From Kryptolebias marmoratus (Eukaryota; Chordata; Actinopteri; Cyprinodontiformes; Rivulidae), in assembly GCF_001649575.2 (NCBI RefSeq), contig NC_051445.1, positions 29,854,146 through 29,918,145 of the forward strand: a DNA stretch of 64,000 nucleotides, written 5' to 3'. Within the stretch, counting starts at the first letter, position 1. Each line of letters begins with the position of its first letter. Below the pieces are notes generated by a model. That model was not told where the DNA came from, searched no databases, and saw only the letters and a list, made by a program, of their open reading frames with translations. Made by a program: the position numbers and the translations under genes. Of the stretch, positions 36,801 through 48,800 are shown piece by piece.

Positions 36801-39800
36801 TCAACAACAGAAAGCCAAAGCTCTCCATTTACTGGTTCATCTAGGTTCCAAGGTATGACCAGGCTCAGTTAGAAAAAGGGTGAGCACGTGCATCATCCAG
36901 GGGGACCTCAGAGCAGAGCTGCTGCTGCTGCTGCTCCTCATCATCAAAAGGAGACAGCTGAGGTGGTTCAGGCAACCGATTAGGACTCCTAACGGACGAC
37001 TTCTTCTGAAAGATTTCTGGCATAACCCCCTAGGAGGAGACTCCCGGGCAGGCCTAGAACCTGCTGGATGCATTACAGTGCCTATAACAATTATTCACTT
37101 CCTTGGATGTTTTATCCTTTAATTGCTGTCAATAAATCAATATGAGTAAACAAAAATTCTTCAGTGTCAAAGTTAAATCAAAATTCTACAGAGTAATACC
37201 AATGAAATAAAAATATGGAATTGCATAAATACCCCCCTCCTTAAGGTAACTGTCATAATTTAACTCAGAGAAAAAATTATTGAAAAGTACAAGTCAGGGG
37301 ATGGAAACAATGAATTTCCAAGAGCCTAAATATCCCCAGAAGTTCTGTTAAATTCATCATGAAGAAATGGAAGGAATATGAGACATGTGTAAATCTACCA
37401 AGACCAGGCCGTCTTCACACACTGAGTGCAAGAAGGAGATCACCAAGAAAGGGACCACCAAGACCCCTGTGAGCCCTCTGAAGGAGTTCCAAACTTCAGC
37501 AGGTCAGATGGGAGAGATGGAGCTGCAACAACTGTTGTCCAGGTTCTTCACCAGTCTGAGTTTTATGGGAGAGTGGTGAAGACACTGGTGAAGAAAACTG
37601 ATTTTAAATAACTTTAAAATCAAATGTGAGTTTTCTTCAACAGTGTCTTTCTCTTTGCCACTCTCCCGGAAAAGCTTAAAAGAAATAATAATAATAATAA
37701 TACATTTTATTTGAATAGTGCTTTTCTAAAAACTCAAAGACACTTTACAGGACCCAAGCAAAGGTACAAACACAATAGTTAAGTACATCTAACAAAATCA
37801 TAAAAGAAAAACACTTAAATACATAGCACTGAACATTGAAAAAAAAAAACATGATAAGCATAAAACAGAACATAATTATACATGAAAAGCTGTTCTGAAA
37901 ATGTGTGTTTTGAGTTGTGATTTGAATGTGGGCAGATCTGTACAGAATGATAAAGTGGAATCTGTTGGGTGTTTTTGACACTTGAGATTAGATTGAAAAC
38001 ATTTTAGAACCTGGTAAAGCCCAGGTCATTTTTTATTATGTCAGTATCCTGAAAACGTAAGAATTAAAATAGTCTGGACAAAAGAGTCCAGCCTATAGAA
38101 AACAAAGAGTGAGAGAGTTATTTTCTATTTTCTTTTATTTTGTGGTTGTGAAGAAGGGTTGAGATATAGTTTCTCCTCTGAAGGCATGACATGCTGAAAA
38201 ACACATTTATGGCAAAAGACTTGAGGTGCTTAATATGATTTTTTAGATGAATGATGATTCCTCAGGCATGTTCATTTTCTTTATATAAAAAATAAGAATA
38301 GTGTGTGTGTGTATGTAAGGGGGATGTGGGTAACCATGGTTAGAAAGGAGGTAAAAAATGAAAACCAATGTCTTTTAAAAGGTGAAAGCTGAATATTAGA
38401 TGAGGGTCATTGTACAATTGTCTGCATAATGTGCTTCTGAGAACCCCCCCCACTTACAAACGAACAAAAATGTCTTCATGATGATTACAGGAAGTAATAA
38501 ATGTTGCAGTTGGGAGAAGGGACAAATAATCCCAGCTTTATTGGAGGGCTGGAAGCAGCAGCTGATTGGTGTGAGAGTCAGAATTAATGTGTGTTTAATG
38601 TTAAGTATTTCTTTTATTTCCACCACACCACCGACTCTTCTGAGGACCAAACGTGTTTATTATTGCACACATTTCACAGGTCTTTATCAATGCCGGGGTG
38701 TGTTTGATTAAGTCATGGCCATTAGTATCAGCAGCCCCTGATGGCACAGGGAGTCAGTGCCTAATGATACCCAGGGGATTCCACTGGTGTGTGTTTATGC
38801 GTTATGAGAATTAGAGCCTGAAGCAGTAGAGATATATTGCCTGAGGAGACATAAGACACAGCTGCACAGGAAAAGTAGATCTGTGCATGTTAAAAAGTAA
38901 AAATTTTTAAATGTCATCATTCATGTAATGGAAGCAATATTTGCTGAATTATAGCCATTGATGAAACGTCCTGCAACAATGACCAAATATGCTTGTCATA
39001 CTAGAACCAAACTGTTTTGATTTAAGCCAATGTGTTGAGTCTGGCTCAACATTTGGAGTCAACCCAATTCAAGATGGCCACCAGAGCTAATAGACCATAG
39101 CCAATACAAAATGACAGTAACTCAGTCATTTCTTTTAAAAAGTGAGCTAAATCTGATGTGAAAATTGCTTTAATATCAAGTGAGATAGCACATAATGTAA
39201 TTTCCAAAGTTGGATCATAACAGTGACAGCTACATCGTTTCTTACTGTAAGATGATCTTCTGTTAAAACTTTGGCATGAAGGGTGGCGGATGATATGTAT
39301 TCCTTTAAGGAATGCTAGGCCTTTATTTGAGAAAGCATTCAGTTTGTTTAACTTCTTGAAGACCTGCAAACTTTGATCTTCTAAAGCCTGTAAAATTGTG
39401 TAAATTCACAACCTGCCATATACTACACAAAATTATTTTTACAAACTTGTCAAATTTTGGAGAAAAACTGTAACGGCTTGACAGGAACAAAGAGAATCAT
39501 ATAAGGGTTCTGGTAAAAAGAAGGATATTGTATTTATATGATCCATGTTGGCCCAAAGATGAGCAGAAATGCTACCTCAAGATTCTGCCAACACAGCCCG
39601 GAAGAAACCTTCAATTATTTGCTGAAACATTGCTGAGATAATGGGAATCCAAGATGATCAGTTTCAGGTTTTCTTGACCTCAGAATCTGTCAGGCAGCAG
39701 CTAATGTGGGCTGACAGCCGTGGAAATACCAGCAGGTTGGAATGTTCTGGAACAGTTTCTGTCTACACAGCAGATGTTGGACAACAGGCCCAGGGTTCTC

Positions 39801-42800
39801 CTCTGAACAGGCTGTGCATGAAGGCAATAAATATGCTTGTCATGTTTTTTGTTGCCCCCTACTAAAAGGGAAACGGTAGGTAATAATGTTTTTGCCTTCG
39901 TCTGTTACCAAAAAACAAAACAAAACAAAACAAAAAAAAGACAGATTTTAATGAAACTTTTAGGTAGTAATCATTGGATGTAAATCTATTGATGAACTTT
40001 TGCATTCAATTCATTTCCAGATGGCTTCCACAGCTAATTGACAGTGTTGATTCTAACAGTTGCAGCCAAAGACTGAAGCAAAGATGTTGCACAATGTGTG
40101 GAGCTCGGACTATGTTGTGGATGACTCTCAGCCTGTACAACATCAAATATTAGGTCATTAGCTGTAAACTGGCTAAGATGTGGAGTTACGGTTTCATTCA
40201 AATCTGTGCTTGAGTTCATGAGATATTTTGCTAAAAGACAAACAGTTTTTTAACTATAAATAGTTAAATGAGATCTATTATGCAAAATTTACTTTTTGCA
40301 CGTTTTTGAACTTCCATCTGGGTATCTACTGCTTCTAGAAACAGTCCAAGTGCAAAAAAAAACAACCAAACACTCAGTTGTTTTTTGACAATAAGTAAAT
40401 GTTTTCTTGTGTCTGCAAAACGACCTGTTTCAAAAACCTCGAGATTGTTGCGTCACAATCCTCATTACCTAGCAACCCCAAGCCAAGCCCAGCCCCTCAC
40501 CTAGCAACCAAAATGGAGCTCCACCCACTTCATTACAAGAAGACCGTCACGTTTGTTCTGCTGGGTTTACCGCTGAGCAATGTCTGCTGGAAAAAAAAAA
40601 AAGTTTTGTCGACTGTAATATAGAATATGTGCTGCCGGTGTCCCGACCCGCTACCAGTTGGGGTTCGGACCCACTGATTGCCGGTGTCTGACTCGACAAA
40701 TGTTGGTTCGAAACCGCTAAGTCCCCCTGTTCCAAAGTCAGAATCCTCAGTTTGAATTAATGATGATATAAATGTGGGTCAGATCAGTAGTATTTAATCT
40801 TTCAGAGAGTTTTTATGTTTTCAGATGGGACACTGAGTTGGGGGGCAACAACTTATTTGTATAATAGTGACATAGCCCTAAAACTGCTCATTCTGGAATA
40901 AGCTTAAAACAGGCAGAACTGATCAGGTGAAATCTCAATATATGAGAGATTTTGTGTATTAAATGTAATGAACATGTTTTGTATAGCCCACAGGCCTATC
41001 CTGACTTGTTCAAGGTAGCATTATAGGTCCCCTTTCGGAGTAAAGTTTCAAAAATAGACTGCACAATCAATCAGTGCTTGAAGTATCTTTTAGGGATCGC
41101 TCTCAGGTACTACCACACCAAGCTGTAGCTCAATATCTGAGGAAGTGGCTGACTTATAGACATTTTTGTGTTTTCCTAAAGTTCAATAACTGTGGCGTGT
41201 GACCATAGCTGTGAGTGATCCCTAACACATACTATAACTGATAAAAGATTTTTCTGTTTGATTAAAAAAATTACTTTAAACTACTAGTAAAAATGTCTGT
41301 TAGCAAAATATCTCATGAACTACAAAACAATGAAACTCTAAGAAAGTAATCAGTGGATGCATGTCTACAACTGATTAACTATTGAAGTCATTCTGATACA
41401 AGATGACTACCATAGCTAACTTAGAATACACAAAAATGGCCATAACTCAGTCACTTCTATTAATATTTAGCTATATCTGGTGTGATGATAGCTGTCAGCT
41501 TCCCCTAATACATACTGTGATGATAAGACATCCTTCAGTTTTTTTGTTTGAAATGTTCCTAAAAACTACTGGGGAGAAAGTCTGTTAAGCAAGTGTCTCA
41601 CGAACCACTGAACAGATTACAGTAAAACTCAACGTAATCATCATAAGTATGTCTACAGCTTATTAACCTATGGAGCCATTATGATTTAAGATGACGAAAC
41701 AGAACCACAGACCAAGTGGTAGGCCTTTTCAAAGTTTCCCCAGGAACTTTTCTAGTTTTCTCATGTTGTCCAACAGTAATATTTGTCAGCATAAAACAGA
41801 GTCCATGTAGCACCCAGTTACGGTGATTAAACAAAGAGAGGCAGAATTTGTTTCCATCCTTCTTTTTTTCTACCTATGTTTCCATACAGCGTGGTGGGGG
41901 AGCTGGTGCCTGTCTCCAGCAGTCACTGTTCGAGAGGCGGGGGGACACTCTGGACAGGTCACAGGTCCATCACAGGGACACATAGAGACAAACAACCATT
42001 CACACTCTCACTCACACCTAGGGACAATTTAGAGTTAGCAGTTAACCTAACATGCATGTTTTGGACTGTGGGAGGAAACCAGAGTATCATCTTGAAAACC
42101 TAAGGACAACATGCAAATTCCACCCAGAAAGACCTTCTTGCTGTGAGCCGACAGATCTAACCGCTGCCCCATAGTGCCATCAGAATGTTTTTGTAATAGC
42201 TCAACATTAGTTTGCATTAAGTGTTGGGATGATAAATATTAGGGTGAGAAAGAACTAACCTGGGGTTCATCACCAGCCGTCTGAAGAAGTATGTCCAGGT
42301 GATGTAGTCCATGGCGTCTTGTTTGGACGCGATAGTTCCAGCAGCGACCTCAGCATTCAGATGGTCTGACAGCACACTGAGGAGGCTGGGGATGACAGAC
42401 ACATCACAATAAACTGATCAATGTGAATGATTAATTTATTATTTCCGACATTTTAATATAAATTTCTCCATGGGAGTGCTTCATATTTATCGCCTGCCGC
42501 TGAAGACTATAATGTTTTTGCCCATGTCTTTGTTTTTCTATCTGTTAGGAAGATATCTCTTAAACCACTGGATGAATTTTAATTAAACTCTTATGCAGTA
42601 CTTATTGAATGTACATCTACAACCGTTACCTTTTGAAGTGTCCCCAATTTAAGACAGCCACCGCAACTAATCAATCTTAGTCAACAAAAATGATCAACTT
42701 AATGTGGACAAACAGAGGTAATTATACAGATTTTGAGCTAGAATTTGATGTTGCACTAGCTGGGAGTCATTTACAACGCCTACTTTGAAAGGTAACAGAT

Positions 42801-45800
42801 TGCGCAAGATTTGTTTTTAAAGCTTTGCCATTAACTATTGGAGTCAATTCTGTTAGCAAAATATCTCATAAACCCATGGATGGATTTCAATGAAACTATC
42901 AGAAAGCAATCACTGGATGTATATCTGCAACTGATTAACTTTTGAAGTTAACCCAATTAAAGATGGCCACCACAGCTAACTGACTTTTGGGAACACAAAA
43001 TAGCTATAACTCAGCCAGTTTAACAAGTGTTCCTCTAAAATTTGGTGTGAGTGTAGCTCAACATCATTATAACACATAGTCTGAGTGCTACTTATTGCAC
43101 AAGGTTTTTTTGTTTTAAACTGCAGCATTAACTATTTGAGTTTGTCAACACTGTTTGTCCTTTAGCAAAATAGCTCATAAACCACTACTTGGATTTTTAA
43201 TGAAACTGTTCGTAGTCATTGGATGTACATCTGCAACTGATTAACTTTTGGAGTCTATCCAGTTCAAAGTGGTTGTCACAGTTATTTGACATTAGCTAAC
43301 ATAAAAATGGCTATAACTCAGCTAACCTCACAGAAAGTGAGCTAGAATTTTGTTGTAGTAGCTAAGAGTCATCTTCAACATATCTTCTGAGCATGAGGTC
43401 GTACATAACTGTATATTCAGTTTTACCAAATTGTCTACAACTTTTTCATTTCTCCACAATAGATGAAAAAATTTTTAAATGTTTAAAACTCTGACACAAA
43501 AGATGGAAGGTGATATGAATTAATTCAAGAAATACTAGTTTTAAATATCACTGCAAAGATAAAAAATAGTTTTTTTGGACTAGAGAGATTTGGAACAGAT
43601 GGAAATGCTTCTGGTCTTGGCAGCATGATGACAGGAATCTTCCTAACAGATCCAGCAGCCATGTGTCTGTTACCTGGATTCAACAGGGAAAGGCTCATAG
43701 AGGAACTTCTTGTAGAAATCCTTCTTGATGTCGTGGACCAGAATAACAGCTTTGCCCTGGTCATCAAACTGAGGACGACCAGCTCTCCCCATCATTTGCA
43801 GGACATCTATGTGCAGACACAGCACATTATTTTTTACATTATTGTGCTTTTCCAACAACTGTTCTTTAAATACATTTCAGTGCACAGTGGTTCAACTGAA
43901 GTGCAACTGATTGTTACTGACAGAGTCTGAGGTAAAGACTTTCATCATTTTCATTCTGCCTACATTTTGGTGCTCCGACAAAGATAAATTAAACTTCTTT
44001 AGAATCATTGAGAACACCTGGAGACTGTGTACCTGTAATGGGGTAGTCCACGTAGCGCCTGGATTTACCATCATAGTATTCAGTTCCTTTGACAACCACC
44101 AGGTGAGCAGGAAAGTTTACTCCCCATGCCAGAGTACTAGTAGCAATCAGAACCTGTTAACATATAGTACATTGTTTTTATCATTAAATAAAATATACAA
44201 TTTTCAAAACAAAAAAAACAGAAAGCATCAAAGAAATCATAAAGAAAATCATCAAGATGTACTACAAAGTATAAAAGGATCAACTCCTTTGTTGTTTTGG
44301 CAGTATGTGTTTCCAGTCAATTTGGTTGTATCTTTCTTTAACTTGCCTGACAAAATGTTTCTGTAGGCTGTAGAATAGGAGTGAGAACCATCCAGCCTCT
44401 GGGCCATATACAGCTCTCAGAACTGTTTTATCCAACCTGCTACGCAATTTCAAACATAAATAAAATAACTGAAAACTTAGAGGGGAAAATATTGTCTGAC
44501 AATGGCATTTCTGCGATGAAGTTGACAGTTATGCATATATCAGAGCCAGGATCAGAGTCAGTGAACACAACATGAGTGTTCAAGCATCAGCAGGAGATAA
44601 GATGTGGGGACTGTGAAAAAAGAAAATGGCACTTTTTTCAGGAAAAATGGATGAAATATTTTTCCATTTAAGTGAAAAGCAGAGCTGTGTGTTTAGTTTG
44701 TGATGAGGCCAGGAAGTCCAGTTTAGAGTATTATTCAATGACTTACAGATAGACATGACATCACGTGACTTTGGATGAGCTAAAAACGTCGCCATCTTAC
44801 GCTAGAAACATTCAGTTCCGCTTTTGCGCTTATCGATACAGGAATGCCTTCTTATTGTGCTGCATTTTTCTGCACAAATATTCACGGAAAATGTCCGGAC
44901 GGCGTTACATTTCATCGGTAAGTGCTTTTCTTTTAATAACAAGGCTGCTTAACAAGGAGATTAGTGCCTGAGTCTAACTTTACTGCAGAAGACGTGCATC
45001 AATACTGGACGTTATTAGCGCTAGTTTTAACTTAAAACTTTCTGTGTTATGCTTCTGTGAAGTCAAGGTCTCGCGTTTAAACATAAACATGTGTGGTATT
45101 AACTGAAAAGTTAGAATCAGGGAAGTGACTGCCCTGCTACTGCAAAGTTCATGGAGGTAATGTAATTAACCGTGCATACGATCATTTTATTATGTACCAA
45201 AAATGCAGACTTACATTTGTATAATTGTGTAATCAATGCGTTTGCACACTGTCATATCATAAACATTTTTTGTTTATACTTTCAGGAGGTAAACGCCCTG
45301 TTTGACATCTTTAACTCACATAATCTGCACTGCAGTGGCTTCAAACATCCTATATGTCAAAGCAACTGGCCCGAAGTTGGTGAAAAACTTCAGTCTGTGA
45401 AACAATACCTCTACGCATTAAAGACTTTGGATGGAACACCCATTCATGCCACTCGAAGGTATTGTAATGACTCAATATAAGTCTTATTGTTCGTTGTTAA
45501 GTAAATGCCTGTGGTTTACTAAACCAACATTATCTAACTATGAATGATTTAATATAATTTAATATAAAAGATTGCAAAAACATACAGAAAAATAAAATAA
45601 CAGGAGAACAATAGTGTGATTGCTGAATCAGGATTCACACTATTAAGTGACTTCTGAAGGCAACTGTTTGCACTGGATCTTAGTTAGGGGTATTAGAAAA
45701 GAAAAGTTGAATATAAATGCACATATCACTTTAAAAAAATTTTTGTAATAAATGTTAAAAACCATGTATTATTTCCCTTCTGTTTTACAATTACACACTA

Positions 45801-48800
45801 CTTTGTGTTGGTCTATAGTAAAATATTAAACTAAAAAGAATATGACAATGTTCATACTGGCTGTATCTCTGATGCTAAACCACATGAAGTCAGCTTATAG
45901 TGAAAGTATGTGAGTTGCAGCAGAAGTGTAGTGTGCAGTTCGAGGTCATACCTGGATCTTACAGTTGACAAACAGCTCCTCCACAGTCTTTCTGTCTCTT
46001 TCATGAAGGCCTGCATGATGCATGCCAATCCCAAAGGCCAGAGTTAGCTTCAGGTTGGAGTCCCTCACTGTGGCAATGATGGCCTCGATCTACAAACAAA
46101 TTACAGTAACAGATCAGAAACCTAAACCCAGCACAAAACCAATTAAACAATGGTTATGAATTCTGACATTTCAGACGACAACAACCTCAAACAGGATGTT
46201 CTTAGGAAGGTAGAAGTGGTTCATTGTTTTCTTGAAAAAATCATCAAACACATACAATTTCTCCCAAAACCAAAGTGTGAACAGCACAGCATGATTTTCT
46301 GGGAGACATTATCTGCTGCATATTGGCTGGTGGCGGTAATGTTGTCTAACCAACACAAAACCATTTTTGAAATGACCCTAGTCAGAACGTTTAATCATTA
46401 TAGTAGGAGGAGTTTTGTCATGTTTGTCTGAAACAACCTCAACCCAAACAGCTGCTTGTTGTTTCTCTGAACACCTATAGGCAGAAGTAAAAGAGAAAAA
46501 CTCATGAATAAGAGCAGAAACAATTAATTCAGCTTTTTCTGGGCCAGACATGGGAACCACTAGACTGTTTCCAATAGGAAACAGACACCTCTCACACGAG
46601 AATGGCGTTTTGTGAAAACACAAAGTTTTTTTTGTTTTTTTTTTTCATATCATTTCAGCCTTGCATCAACACAGAAACAGATTTCAGGAGCCTAAAAATG
46701 ATCTGTTTGGAAACCAGAGTGAAATATGGAAATTTTGACAGACTTAAGAACAGCAATGTCAGATTACATCCCTGCGTTTGTGCTGCAGATTACAGTTGCT
46801 CAACTACAACATATTCTGTACAACTTTAATGAACAGAGAAGGCTGATGAAAAACCCTTATTTGTAGAGAAAACAAACAATGATAGAAATAAGCATAATAA
46901 ACACCAATAACAATAAACAGCAATATTATAGAAAGTTAGGTTAGCTCAGGTGTTAGCCTTAACTCTGGTTATGTTTGTCACTCTTAGGTTTCTTAAGCTA
47001 GCTGAGACCGTGAATTTCACATGAAAGAAAGTTGAAGAACAACATACTTTAGATTTAAGGGTGTTTATTTAAATATTTACATATAAACAAATCACCAAAT
47101 GAGCTGTGGATAAATAATTCTAGTAACTTGGAAAAAGGTGATTGATGAAAGGTTCATGATAATGATGTTCAGACACCAAAATGTTAAGTAATTACTCTGT
47201 TTAAATCAGTAAAACGGGATGAGAGAAGATGGCCACCAAAAATATGCATTAAAAACAAAGGAAAAAAAAAAAAAAGATAAGGGAAAGGGCTGGACAGAGG
47301 TGGGCTGACTGAAACCTCACTACTAACACCAGGTCAATCAGTAGGAAGACACTGTAGAATCTGCGGAGAAAAAATACCCATCAACCAAAAACTAACATCA
47401 CTGCGGTCCATACGACTTGGTGGTTGAGTCCCCCTAGTGGTCTGGTGCACTTGTGTATTGCGGAATGAGTTTGCAGTATTTCTTACTTGCAGTTGTTTTG
47501 GGGAGTTTTAGTGTTTCTGGTGTTTGCAGTATATTTCCTTTGCATTTGTTTTGTTGGTTGTATGTTTTTTTTCTTCTGTTTATTTTCTGTGATTGCAGCA
47601 TCGTTCTTTTGCTGTGTTTTTCTGTTGCATTTGTTTCTTGTGTTTGTATGTCTTGGAGTTTGTATCATTCATGTGTTTGTAGAGTGTTTCGCTATTTGTG
47701 TTTAGCTGTTTGCTGCGTGATAATATCTGTTGGCCACCATATTGTGTCCTTGGTATTTAGCTATGGCTAGTGTGTCCAAAACGTCCCTTAGACCAGCTGA
47801 ATGTTTGTAGCTGGCTCTGATCCTTGAAAGGAAGACAGCAGTCTTATATCTCAATGCTCAAAGTTCAGTTCAACAAATGTGATATCACAGTTTGTTGGTT
47901 TGTTAAAGCTCAGACATGAGCCTATTAGGAGGAATTAGTTTTTGGTTTTTTTGTTTGTTTTGTTTTAGGTGGGGCTGCATCCCACCTGCTCTTATTGACT
48001 GACCATGCCTGCTCTGAACTGTGGTAATGTCAAAATAACTATAGCAAAGATGTCTGTATGTATTGTCATTTTTACAGAAACATCAGCAAACATCAACATG
48101 GCTGATATCCTGTTTGTTGCTCACTGTCAGCCTATGTCTGAACTGTCATATGATTGGAAAATATTTCGGGATACACATTTTACCACCAAATGTGAACAGA
48201 GGAGTTGGAGCTGACCACTTGCAGACAAATCACCTAAAATGGAATTGTAACATATTCGTAACAAGTCAACACAGCCTCTGAGAGAAAAGGCTGGGTAGCA
48301 GAGAAAAGAAAGGGCTGTCAGCTCAAGGAAGGGTTCAAGGCTGTGGATGACCCCCAGCAAGGGTTAGGCAGCTATCAGCAGAGGCCTGTCAGTCAAACAT
48401 CAGGGAGCAAAATTGCTGTTTAAGCCCGTTAAGAGAAGCAGCAGGCAGAACAGTTTATCATCAGAACACACTGAGGCAGTGGCATTATGCACACACAAAT
48501 ACAGTTTTAAAGACACTACATATCTGCTCTGAGGCAGGAACTCTACAAAAGGAAGAGAAGGTTGTCAACAAATTTGTAACACTTTCAGTTCACAGAAAAT
48601 TATATTATAGTGCTTGTTAAGGCACACCTACAGGGACCAGAGATTATGACAGTTAAAATAACACCTAGTCAATTATTCTATATAGTCTGAAATACCAAAG
48701 AACTCAGTTTCACTCAGTCAGGCTTTTTCATTGATAAGATTGCTACTATAAAGGCTCTCATCTCAGCCCCTGCTTCTGACCCCTCTTGCTTGGTCCCCTA

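Noticed and set aside
47453..47770. A 105-codon plus-strand frame encoding a hydrophobic Cys/Phe-rich peptide
   Set aside because: It arises from T/G-rich low-complexity sequence; no initiation context, no homology and no splice partner.
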